NCBI GenBank assembly: GCA_002305685.1
Contig: DBQB01000066.1
Location: forward strand, 1 to 44,766
Direction: 5' to 3'
DNA length: 44,766 nucleotides
DNA from: Ruminococcaceae bacterium UBA1405
Lineage (GTDB): Bacteria; Bacillota; Clostridia; Oscillospirales; Ruminococcaceae
The notes under the pieces were generated by a model. The model had not been told where the DNA came from. It did not search any database and was given only the letters and a program-made list of their open reading frames with translations. Of this stretch, positions 14,978 through 22,718 are shown in pieces. Both the position numbers and the translations under genes were made by a program. Position 1 is the stretch's first letter, and each line of letters begins with the position of its first letter.

Positions 14978-16357
14978 TTGGCGCAGAGAGCGGGACAAAG
15001 CACAAAAAAATGGCTGGAAACACTGCGGGAACAGACGCCGCGAGGCCCCCGCCGGGCGGTGGTTCTGGGCGGCGGAGGCGCCCGAGGCTCCTACCAGATT
15101 GGAGTTTGGAAGGCGCTGCGGGAGCTGGATTACCGGTATGAGGTGGTGGCCGGAACCTCGGTAGGCGCCCTCAATGGGTGTCTGATGGTACAGCAGGATT
15201 ATGAGATTGCGGTGGAGCTCTGGGAAAGCCTTCAAACCCAAAATGTAATAGAACTGCCGCAGTCCGCCCAGGAGCTTTCCAGATTTGCTGCGCTGCATGA
15301 TTTTATCGTACATTTTCTCAGAAACGGCGGGGTGGATCCCACTCCGTTGGAGAATATGCTTGCACGCTGCCTGGATGAGGAGAAGGTGATGGGTTCGCCC
15401 ATTGCGTTTGGCTTTGTGACGGTGGAATTTCCTTCCATGAAACCGGTAGTGCTGACAAAAGAGCAGATTCCGCCTGGAAAACTCTGCGATTATCTGATGG
15501 CAAGCGCTGCCTGTTTTCCAGCGATGATGAAACGGCAGATTGATGACAAAAGCTATATCGACGGCGCATATTACAACAATCTTCCGATACAGATTGCGCT
15601 GGAGAAGGGCGCGGACGAGATTGTTGCGGTGGATTTGGATGCACCAGGTATTGTGCAGCCGGTAAAGCTGCGGGGACAGCAGCTGCGTTACGTCCGATGT
15701 CATTGGCCGTTGGGTACCTCCCTGGCGTTTGATCCATCTCTGGCCAAAAGAAATATGCGGTTGGGATACCTGGATACTATGAAGGCTTTTGGCCAGTTGG
15801 AGGGCGTTGCCTTTGCTTTTTCCAAGGGAGAGCTTGGCGGTACCTACTGTCAGAGCGTTTGCCGCAAGTTTGAAGCGCTTTGCCGAGGGGAAAGCGGGGT
15901 GGAGCGTCTGGCCAGATGGCGGGTGCAAAGCGCGGTCAACCGGGAGAAAACCGGGAACAGGGGCGATTTGTATCCGGAAGTTTTTGGCGCCATGGAACTG
16001 ACCGGGGAACTGTTTGCCCTCTCGCCGCTGGAGGAGTATCGATGGGAGCAGTTTCACCGGGAGCTGCTGGGACGTTTGGAGGAGGCAAAGGCGTGTTATC
16101 AAAACCTTCTGTCCGCCCTTTCGCTGCCGACGGGACAGCTTCTGCGTGACGCAGGAGGAGCCGGGAAGCTGTTTCAGGCCTTGCGGGAGAATGATAAGCA
16201 ACTGATGGTGGTATATCTGATGGAATGTCTTTTGGGCAGGCAGACGCTGCCGGGCGGTGAGGATGGGCTATGCTTGGTGGGAGCCACATTCAGCCGGGAA
16301 CTGGCGGCGGCCATCTATCTGTGCGCTTTGATTCAGGAAAGCGACCCTTCTCTCTAA
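14978..16357 (+). CDS. Patatin-like phospholipase
   Basis: 459 residues from TTG 14978, eight bases after AAAGGAGG (14962-14969). The patatin fold is clear: the oxyanion loop GGGGARGSY (31-39), nucleophile elbow GTSVG with Ser61, and DGAYYNN with catalytic Asp195, so the Ser-Asp dyad is intact. Family members release fatty acids from phospholipids at the inner membrane face. The C-terminal half (about 260-459) has no motif I recognise and makes the protein longer than minimal patatins. It is the last gene of the MarR-ftsH-XRE operon. A role in membrane lipid turnover or stress is inferred from its neighbours. Confidence 0.85.
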   Translation: MAQRAGQSTKKWLETLREQTPRGPRRAVVLGGGGARGSYQIGVWKALRELDYRYEVVAGTSVGALNGCLMVQQDYEIAVELWESLQTQNVIELPQSAQELSRFAALHDFIVHFLRNGGVDPTPLENMLARCLDEEKVMGSPIAFGFVTVEFPSMKPVVLTKEQIPPGKLCDYLMASAACFPAMMKRQIDDKSYIDGAYYNNLPIQIALEKGADEIVAVDLDAPGIVQPVKLRGQQLRYVRCHWPLGTSLAFDPSLAKRNMRLGYLDTMKAFGQLEGVAFAFSKGELGGTYCQSVCRKFEALCRGESGVERLARWRVQSAVNREKTGNRGDLYPEVFGAMELTGELFALSPLEEYRWEQFHRELLGRLEEAKACYQNLLSALSLPTGQLLRDAGGAGKLFQALRENDKQLMVVYLMECLLGRQTLPGGEDGLCLVGATFSRELAAAIYLCALIQESDPSL

Positions 16358-16430
16358 CCGCTGCTGTTTTGAAGCTCGGTTGGAACGATGGATCAATTTC
16401 AAATGGAAAATGGGACAATGAAACCGAAAT

Positions 16431-16445
16431 GCAACCGCAGGTTGC
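16431..16445. repeat. Short palindrome upstream of the membrane XRE gene
   Basis: GCAACC (16431-16436) and GGTTGC (16440-16445) around GCA, 61 bases before the start of the membrane-anchored XRE regulator. It could be its operator; the size is small and chance is not excluded. Confidence 0.3.
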
Positions 16446-16505
16446 GCTTTGGTTGGTAGACAAACCATCCCGGGAGGGATAAAATGGGACCGGGAGGCGA
16501 TTTTC

Positions 16506-17270
16506 ATGTCACTTGGAAAGCGGATTCATTCTCTGCGCAAAGAAAAAGGAATGACCCAGGAGATGCTTGCACAGCGTTTGGAGATCAGCCGGCAGGCAGT
16601 GGCCAAATGGGAATCCGACCGATCAGCGCCCAGCCGGGAAAATCTTGTCAAGCTGGCGGCGGTTTTGGAAACCTCGGTGGACGCTCTTGTGGCATCCACC
16701 GAAGGCCAACCGGAATTTCCTTCGCAGGAGTCCCAGGTTCTGTCTGTTCCGGATGCTGTTCCGGGAGTCAAGCGGCGGATTTGGGCGGCGCTGCTGCTGT
16801 TGGCGGGATATCTGTCCATCTATTTATTGGGTAGGATTCTGGGGGATATCCCAGCGCAGAGCAGTGTTTTAGGATGGCTTTTTACCACCTCCCCCAGTTA
16901 TTTCAGCTATCTTTACGGCTGGCTCATCAAAAGTAAGCTGTTTTGGGTTGCGGCAGCGATTTCGCTGTCCGGCTGTTTGCTGGGACGGTATCGGTTTGCA
17001 GTTACCACCTTCTGTGCTTTTGCCGTAGGACTGGTTTTGGGGGAACTGTTGGGGGAAAACCCTTCCGGAGCGCCCTACGGTCATGGTCACTACGGTTGGG
17101 TGATCTGGGGATGTGTTTTTATCTTCTCGCTGGTGATGGGTGCGGTGGTAGAGCGGTTCCCCCGGCGAGGAGCTGAGCTGTGGCGTTACTGGGGATTTCG
17201 GCTATGGTTGGGAAGCTTTTTGGTCTGTATCCTGCTGTTGCTGCTTTGGGCTTTGTTGCTGGCCAGGTGA
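16506..17270 (+). CDS. XRE-family regulator with membrane domain
   Basis: 254 residues from ATG 16506 with GGGAGG upstream. The N-terminal 65 residues are a Cro/C1 helix-turn-helix (LRKEKGMTQEMLAQRLEISR, then QAVAKWESDRSAPS). After a linker come about five hydrophobic segments, starting RIWAALLLLAGYLSIYLLG and ending LGSFLVCILLLLLWALLLA, so the DNA-binding head is tethered to the membrane. Similar proteins are common in Firmicutes and often have no known signal. It is separated from the patatin gene by 148 bases and shares a terminator with the converging ABC operon. Confidence 0.8.
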   Translation: MSLGKRIHSLRKEKGMTQEMLAQRLEISRQAVAKWESDRSAPSRENLVKLAAVLETSVDALVASTEGQPEFPSQESQVLSVPDAVPGVKRRIWAALLLLAGYLSIYLLGRILGDIPAQSSVLGWLFTTSPSYFSYLYGWLIKSKLFWVAAAISLSGCLLGRYRFAVTTFCAFAVGLVLGELLGENPSGAPYGHGHYGWVIWGCVFIFSLVMGAVVERFPRRGAELWRYWGFRLWLGSFLVCILLLLLWALLLAR

Positions 17271-17312
17271 TGCGAACCCCCTATTTTGTCTTTCGGGTAG
17301 CTGATGAAAAGC

Positions 17313-17360
17313 AAAACGGCTGTGTATGACAAATCGTCACACACAGCCGTTTCCTTTTTT
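17313..17360. terminator. Bidirectional terminator between converging genes
   Basis: AAACGGCTGTGT (17314-17325) pairs perfectly with ACACAGCCGTTT (17341-17352); six T follow on the plus strand and an A4 start gives T4 on the minus strand. It serves the XRE gene and the ABC exporter operon. Confidence 0.8.
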
Positions 17361-17366
17361 CGGATA

Positions 17367-19169
17367 TCACACGTCTGCAAATTGGCTGTTATACAAGTTA
17401 TAGTAGGTTCCCTTCTTTTGCAGCAGTGTCTCGTGGTTGCCCTGTTCCATGATTTTACCGTTTTCCATCACGATGATGGTGTCCGCATTGCGGATGGTGG
17501 AGAGGCGATGGGCAATGATAAAACTGGTACGGCCTTTCATCAACAGGTCCATGGCCGCCTGTATCTTGTTTTCGGTGATGGTATCCACCGAGCTGGTGGC
17601 CTCATCCAAAATCAGCATCGGCGGATCGGCAATCAAAGCCCGTGCAATGGTCAGCAGCTGTTTTTGCCCCTGGGACATACTGGTGCTCTCCTCGGAGATC
17701 ACCGTCTGATAACCTTTGGGCAGTTTCATGATAAAGTCATGGGCATCCGCCGCCTTTGCTCCGGCGATGACCTCCTCATCGGTGGCTTCAAACCGCCCGT
17801 ATCGGAGATTCTCCATCACCGTTCCCTCAAACAGCCAGGTATCCTGCAAGACCATTCCGTACTGTTCCCGGATATCCTGCCGGTCAATGTTTTGGATGTC
17901 CTTTCGGTCGATGCGGATTTCACCTTTGTCATAGTTATAAAACTTCATCAGAAGGTTGGCCATGGTAGTCTTACCTGCACCGGTATGACCAACGATGGCG
18001 ATATGGCTTCCCTTGGGAACCTTCAGATTAAAGTTGGTGATAACCTCTTTGTCGGGGACATAGGAGAAAAAGATGTCGTGAAATTCCACGGCGCCATCCA
18101 CATTTCCCAGATGCTCGGTTTCGTTGTCCCGCGCCTCCGGTTTGACTTCCAGGATATAAAAGACACGTTCCGAAGCGGAGAAAGCGGACTGGATGACATT
18201 GATGATATTGGCGGTCTCGTTGATGGGGCCGGAGAATTTTTTGGAATAGAGGATGAAGCTGGAGATGCTTTCGATATCCAGCCTGCCCTGCAAAATCAGC
18301 AGCGCGCCGAAGCTGCTGACCATCAGGAAGCTGAGGTTGCTGAGAAAGTTCATGATCGGCATGACGATGCTGGAATAAAACTGTGCCAGATATCCGCTGT
18401 CGTTGAGCTCCTTATTCACTTTATGAAACCCTTCGACGCTGGTATCTTCATAGCAGTAGGCTTTGACGGTTTGCTGCCCGGTGAGCATTTCCTCCACATA
18501 GGCGTTGAGTTCCCCGTATTTGTACTGCTGTGTCCGGAAGAGTTTGCGGGTAAATTTGGTAATTTTTCGGGCGAAGATAAAGGTTACCGGAACGATGATG
18601 CAGAAAATCAGGGTCAGGGTGGGATTGATCAGAATCATCATTGTGAGTGAGCCAGCCACCGTGATAAATCCGGTGAGCATATGCACAATATCGGTGGAAA
18701 AGCAGCTGCTGATGTTATCGATGTCATAGCAGATACGGCTGATGATATCTCCCTTATAGGTACTGTCAAAGAAGGACATGGGCAGCGATTCGATGTGATT
18801 AAAAACATCGGTGCGGATGTCAAATACCACCCTTTGGGTAATCTGAATCATGCAGACATTTTGCAGCCAGGTGAACACTGCACTGGAAAGATACAGAAAG
18901 CCCAGCAGCAGTACATACTGAAACAGCGCATCAAAATTTACCTTTCCGGCGCCTTCCATGGTGCCGATGGCTTTACCGGTAACCACCGGAGCCACCAGAG
19001 CCAAAAGGTTGGAGACGACCACAAATAACAGTACCAGCACAATCCGTACCGTATGGCGTTTGGCATATACCCACAGATGGGACAGTACCTTCACCTTGTC
19101 GATGCTCTTAAAATCTACCACATCCCCTTTGGAGAAGGATGCGCCCTTGATACCAAATGTATTAGCCAT
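17367..19169 (-). CDS. ABC exporter subunit B, membrane plus ATPase (canonical ATP site)
   Basis: 600 residues: six membrane spans in the first 320 residues, then a nucleotide-binding domain with Walker A GHTGAGKTT, Walker B and catalytic Glu in LILDEATSSVD, and the H-loop IAHRLSTI. Its own signature loop is altered to MSQGQKQL instead of LSGGQ. It pairs with the gene upstream to form a heterodimeric type-IV exporter for drugs, lipids or peptides. The start MANTFGIKGA at 19169 overlaps the partner's stop by eight bases, so they are coupled. Substrate unknown. Confidence 0.9.
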   Translation of the reverse strand: MANTFGIKGASFSKGDVVDFKSIDKVKVLSHLWVYAKRHTVRIVLVLLFVVVSNLLALVAPVVTGKAIGTMEGAGKVNFDALFQYVLLLGFLYLSSAVFTWLQNVCMIQITQRVVFDIRTDVFNHIESLPMSFFDSTYKGDIISRICYDIDNISSCFSTDIVHMLTGFITVAGSLTMMILINPTLTLIFCIIVPVTFIFARKITKFTRKLFRTQQYKYGELNAYVEEMLTGQQTVKAYCYEDTSVEGFHKVNKELNDSGYLAQFYSSIVMPIMNFLSNLSFLMVSSFGALLILQGRLDIESISSFILYSKKFSGPINETANIINVIQSAFSASERVFYILEVKPEARDNETEHLGNVDGAVEFHDIFFSYVPDKEVITNFNLKVPKGSHIAIVGHTGAGKTTMANLLMKFYNYDKGEIRIDRKDIQNIDRQDIREQYGMVLQDTWLFEGTVMENLRYGRFEATDEEVIAGAKAADAHDFIMKLPKGYQTVISEESTSMSQGQKQLLTIARALIADPPMLILDEATSSVDTITENKIQAAMDLLMKGRTSFIIAHRLSTIRNADTIIVMENGKIMEQGNHETLLQKKGTYYNLYNSQFADV

Positions 19170-20910
19170 TGACCGGTACACCTCCCATCTGAGAAGAGTA
19201 GATTTCTCGATAGATTTCGCAGTTTTCCAGCAGCTGCTCATGGCTGCCAAATCCCACGACCTTACCCTTATTCATCACCAGAATGCGGTCAGCGTTCATG
19301 ATGGTGCTGATGCGCTGGGCGATGATTACCACTGTGCGGTGTCCGATTCTGGCCTTGATTGCCTGGCGCAGACGCAGGTCGGTGGCAAAATCCAATGCAC
19401 TGGAGCTATCGTCCATAATCAGGATATCCGCAGGTTTGACCACAGCTCGGGCGATGGAGATTCTCTGTTTTTGACCTCCGGAAAGGTTTACGGCACCTTG
19501 AGAAAGACGGGTTTCATATTTTTCCGGCAGATTCTCAATAAAGTCATACATCTGGGCAATTTGGGTGGCATTTACAAGTTCCTCCTGGGTGGCGTCCGGC
19601 TTGCCCCAGCGGATGTTTTCGGCGATGGTGCCGGAAAATAGGATGGTTTTCTGAAGCACCACCGATATGGCGCTGCGCAGCGCCTTTAAATCCAGATTTT
19701 TTACATTCTGCCCTTCCACAGTGACAGTGCCTTGATCGGGATCATAAAAACGGGTCAGCAGACTGACAATGGTGGATTTGCCACATCCGGTTGGTCCGAT
19801 GATGGCTAGGGTTTTGCCTCGCTCGATAAAGAAGCTGACATCCTGCAAGGACGGGAGGGAATCTCCCGGATAGGTGAAGTCCACATGGTCAAAGGCGAGG
19901 GCGATATCGCTGCCATGGTCCAGTTTTTCCGGGTGCTCTGGAGATTGGATGGAGGAGGTGGTCTCAAAGACCTCATTGATACGGTTACCGGAGGCGCCGG
20001 CGCGGGTACACATGGAGAATATTTTGGAAATGTTGGTGAAGGAGTTGAGAATCATGGTCAGATAGTTGAGGTAAGCCAGGATCTGACCGGTCTGCATGCC
20101 GCCGGCGTTGACGCGGATTCCGCCAAACCATACCACTGCAATCACCGCAATGTTCATCAGCAGCGCGATCAGAGGGTTGACGACAGCCAGAATCATTCCA
20201 GCGCCCAATTCGGAATCCATAACATCTTTGCTGCGCTGGCGGAACCGTTCCTTCTCATATTCCTGACGGCCAAAGGCTTTGATTACCTTGACTCCGGTGA
20301 GATTTTCCCGCACCACCACCGTCAGGCGGTCCAAATTGATCTGCAACCGTTTGTAGATGGGTTTGGTTCTTTTTAAGGTGTAGTTCATCACCAAATACAA
20401 AAACGGCAAAAGTACCAGCAGAATCACCGAGAGCTTGGGGTCCAGAATGAAAGCCATCAGCGAACCGCCCAGCGCCAATACCGGGGTGCGCACAAACATA
20501 CGCATGGTCATCATGATCAGCTGCTGTACCTGCTGCACATCGTTGGTGATACGGGTGATGAGGGAAGAGGTAGAAATCTTTTCCAATTCCCCCAGAGAAT
20601 AGCTTTGGATGTGTTCAAACATACCGTTGCGCATATCCCGTGCAAAATCCTGAGAGATGCGCACAGCGTTGCGATGGGCACGCAAGGTGACTGCCGCGCC
20701 GAAAAGAGAAAGCACCAGCATCAGCAGTCCGTATTTTACAATGATATCCACATTACCATAGGCAACCCCGTCATCGATGATGATGGAAGTGATGTACGGC
20801 AACGCCAGATCCACCAACGACCCGGTGATTTTCATCGATGCGGAGATGAGAATGCCAAAGACATACGGTCTTATGTATTCTCCGACCCTTCCAAAACGTA
20901 ACAAACCCAA
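19162..20910 (-). CDS. ABC exporter subunit A, membrane plus ATPase (degenerate ATP site)
   Basis: 582 residues, six membrane spans and a nucleotide-binding domain with Walker A GPTGCGKST and a normal signature LSGGQKQR. The catalytic glutamate is Asp (LIMDDSSSALD) and the H-loop His is Gln (IAQRISTI), so this half binds but hardly splits ATP. Combined with the altered signature of subunit B it gives one working and one degenerate site, the pattern of asymmetric exporters such as TM287/288 or BmrCD. The start is TTG 20910 with AAGGAGG close upstream; a TTGACA promoter lies about 80 bases before it. Confidence 0.9.
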   Translation of the reverse strand: MGLLRFGRVGEYIRPYVFGILISASMKITGSLVDLALPYITSIIIDDGVAYGNVDIIVKYGLLMLVLSLFGAAVTLRAHRNAVRISQDFARDMRNGMFEHIQSYSLGELEKISTSSLITRITNDVQQVQQLIMMTMRMFVRTPVLALGGSLMAFILDPKLSVILLVLLPFLYLVMNYTLKRTKPIYKRLQINLDRLTVVVRENLTGVKVIKAFGRQEYEKERFRQRSKDVMDSELGAGMILAVVNPLIALLMNIAVIAVVWFGGIRVNAGGMQTGQILAYLNYLTMILNSFTNISKIFSMCTRAGASGNRINEVFETTSSIQSPEHPEKLDHGSDIALAFDHVDFTYPGDSLPSLQDVSFFIERGKTLAIIGPTGCGKSTIVSLLTRFYDPDQGTVTVEGQNVKNLDLKALRSAISVVLQKTILFSGTIAENIRWGKPDATQEELVNATQIAQMYDFIENLPEKYETRLSQGAVNLSGGQKQRISIARAVVKPADILIMDDSSSALDFATDLRLRQAIKARIGHRTVVIIAQRISTIMNADRILVMNKGKVVGFGSHEQLLENCEIYREIYSSQMGGVPVNG

Positions 20911-20975
20911 TCATCCTCCTTGCCGGAGAGCGCTATATCCGCCGTCCTCCGGTACAAATGGTTTCTCTATCAACT

Positions 20976-21003
20976 ATTTTATCGGATTCGCCCTATATGT
21001 CAA
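20976..21003 (-). promoter_or_regulatory. Promoter of the ABC exporter operon
   Basis: Minus strand TTGACA (21003-20998), 16-base spacer, TAAAAT (20981-20976). A CCGGAG/CTCCGG stem in the leader lies just before the AAGGAGG site and might modulate translation. Confidence 0.65.
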
Positions 21004-21106
21004 GGCATCGGGACTATTTTCATAAGATTTTATAGATTGAGCGAAAAATATAAAAACAGTATCCTTCTTTGTGCAAAAAAGACGAAGAAGATTTTTTTAT
21101 CCAGCA

Positions 21107-21134
21107 TGAAGGCGCTGCCGCGGCAGCGCCTTCA
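21107..21134 (-). terminator. Perfect 28-base palindrome after folD
   Basis: Positions 21107-21134 are fully self-complementary and rich in GC, 20 bases beyond the folD stop. The T run in the minus direction comes only about 25 bases later, so this may be a terminator or an end-protecting hairpin. Confidence 0.5.
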
Positions 21135-21154
21135 TATCTGAAAAAGGAAGCTTC

Positions 21155-22018
21155 TTATTTTTCTTTTTTCTCGGAAAATTTTTCCGCCGCCTCTACCACG
21201 TGTTTTGCCAGTACAGCTGTAGTTACCGCGCCAGTACCGCCAGGAACCGGTGTGATGGCCTGCACCACCGGTTCCGCCGCCGCAAAGCAGACATCCCCGC
21301 AGATGGAACCATCGGGCAGTGGATGGATACCAACATCCAGCAGGATCTGCCCCGGACGAAGAAATTCCTCGGTGACCATCTGAGGCTGTCCGGCAGCGGC
21401 AAGGAGGATATCCGCCTCCCGGCAGACTGCGGGAAGGTTCTGGGTTCGGGTGTGGCAGATGGTGACGGTGGCGTTTTTTTGCAGCAGCAGCATGGAGGCA
21501 GGTTTTCCCACCACCAGGCTCCTTCCCAGCACCACCGCCCGTTTCCCGGAAATGGGGATTTGGTAGTGTTCCAAAATCTCGATACATCCCTGAGGGGTGC
21601 AGGGAGGATATCCCACGGAGGAGCCGGTGAAGATTCCGGCCATGGAGTAAGGGGTGATGCCGTCCACATCCTTTTGGGGAGAAAGGGCGCCGCAGACGGC
21701 GGCATCGTTGAGATGGGAAGGGAGAGGACGCAAAATCAGGACGCCGTGCACCGTATCGTCCCGATTGAGCTGGCCGATTGCGTCCAGAAGGGTCTGCTGC
21801 TCCACATCCTGGGGCAGATGCAGCTGTTTTACCGCAATCCCCACCTGGGAACAGCGTTTGAGCGCCCCTTTTTCATAGGAGATGTCGTCCTCTTTCTCTC
21901 CCACCCGAAGAATTGCCAGAGTGGGGGTAATCCCTTTGGCGGCCAGTTGTTCCACTCGGGGCAGCAACTGTTGGGTGATGGCCTTGGCCACCGGAAATCC
22001 TTTTAACAGTAAAGCCAT
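21155..22018 (-). CDS. folD: Methylenetetrahydrofolate dehydrogenase / methenyl-THF cyclohydrolase
   Basis: 287 residues, cytosolic, converting 5,10-methylene-THF to methenyl- and 10-formyl-THF with NAD(P). Visible: ISYEKGALKRC with the Tyr and Lys of the active site, CTPQG, the nucleotide site VVLGRSLVVGKPASMLL, and TPVPGGTGAVTTA. Where many FolD proteins have VQLPLP this one has ILRPLP, so the glutamine used in the cyclohydrolase step (Gln98 in E. coli) is replaced by Leu; this variant occurs in clostridia as far as I recall. The separate cyclohydrolase-like gene just upstream may supply that step. Start supported by AAAGGAA upstream. Confidence 0.9.
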   Translation of the reverse strand: MALLLKGFPVAKAITQQLLPRVEQLAAKGITPTLAILRVGEKEDDISYEKGALKRCSQVGIAVKQLHLPQDVEQQTLLDAIGQLNRDDTVHGVLILRPLPSHLNDAAVCGALSPQKDVDGITPYSMAGIFTGSSVGYPPCTPQGCIEILEHYQIPISGKRAVVLGRSLVVGKPASMLLLQKNATVTICHTRTQNLPAVCREADILLAAAGQPQMVTEEFLRPGQILLDVGIHPLPDGSICGDVCFAAAEPVVQAITPVPGGTGAVTTAVLAKHVVEAAEKFSEKKEK

Positions 22019-22042
22019 ATTGATTCCTTTCTCACCGGCGGC

Positions 22043-22675
22043 TCAGCTCAGCCGGTCCAATACTTGATGGTAAATTTGATCTGCCAGCGTCAGGGTATGA
22101 GCCAGCAGCTTTTCCGCCTGGGCCTCGATGGCAAAGGCATAATCCCGATTCTTCATGGCGCGGGTGTTGATCTTGACGTTGAGATATGCTCCCTGCAGTG
22201 CTCCTTTGCACAGCGCAACCCCCACGCCGGCGTCGCTGACGGCGATGATGGAACCTTTTTCCCCGAAAACCGCCAGCAGCCGGATGGCCTCACAGCAGCA
22301 CTGCATCAGTGCAAGGGGAACCGCACAGGCGTCCTTCAGGCACTGTTCCATCACCTGGGCCTTCTGCTCCTTTTCCTGGGGGGTGGAGCTGGGAAGGCTG
22401 TAGGCTTTGGCGAGGGGGGCAAAGGCCTGTGCGTCCTCTTCCACCAGGGAGAGCAGCCGAATCCGCAGAGCTTCCGTCTGTTCCATGGCGCTGCGGATTT
22501 CCGGTTCCACAGCGGCATATTTCTTTTTTCCTACCGTCAGGTTACCCACCATGGTGCCCAGCGCTACGCCGATGGCCCCTGCCAGGGCACAGGCGCCGCC
22601 GCCACCTGGGACCGGTGCTTTGCTGGAAAGCTGAGCGGTAAACTCCTGACAACTCAGTTGGTTTAATGCGGACAT
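22043..22675 (-). CDS. fchA: Cyclodeaminase/cyclohydrolase family protein (FchA-like methenyl-THF cyclohydrolase)
   Basis: 210 residues of the formimino-THF cyclodeaminase fold; the short bacterial form acts as methenyl-THF cyclohydrolase (FchA) in one-carbon metabolism. Recognised by KAPVPGGGGACALAGAIGVA, MVGNLTVGKKKY and the helical rest (DAGVGVALCKGALQGAYLNV). Start ATG 22675 has AAAGGAAG upstream. It lies 24 bases before folD and 43 bases after sbcC on the same strand. The pairing with folD supports a folate role rather than histidine breakdown. Confidence 0.8.
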   Translation of the reverse strand: MSALNQLSCQEFTAQLSSKAPVPGGGGACALAGAIGVALGTMVGNLTVGKKKYAAVEPEIRSAMEQTEALRIRLLSLVEEDAQAFAPLAKAYSLPSSTPQEKEQKAQVMEQCLKDACAVPLALMQCCCEAIRLLAVFGEKGSIIAVSDAGVGVALCKGALQGAYLNVKINTRAMKNRDYAFAIEAQAEKLLAHTLTLADQIYHQVLDRLS

Positions 22676-22718
22676 AGTGTTTTCTTCCTTTCCGTGTATC
22701 GGGATGATATTTGGGTGA

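Noticed and set aside
17304..18650. Plus-strand open frame of 448 codons opposite the ABC exporter gene
   Set aside because: It begins in the terminator and mirrors Walker motifs of the real gene; no independent evidence.
20911..21154. Riboswitch or small RNA between folD and the ABC exporter
   Set aside because: The interval holds a promoter, a palindrome and a small stem, but no conserved riboswitch core that I could recognise.
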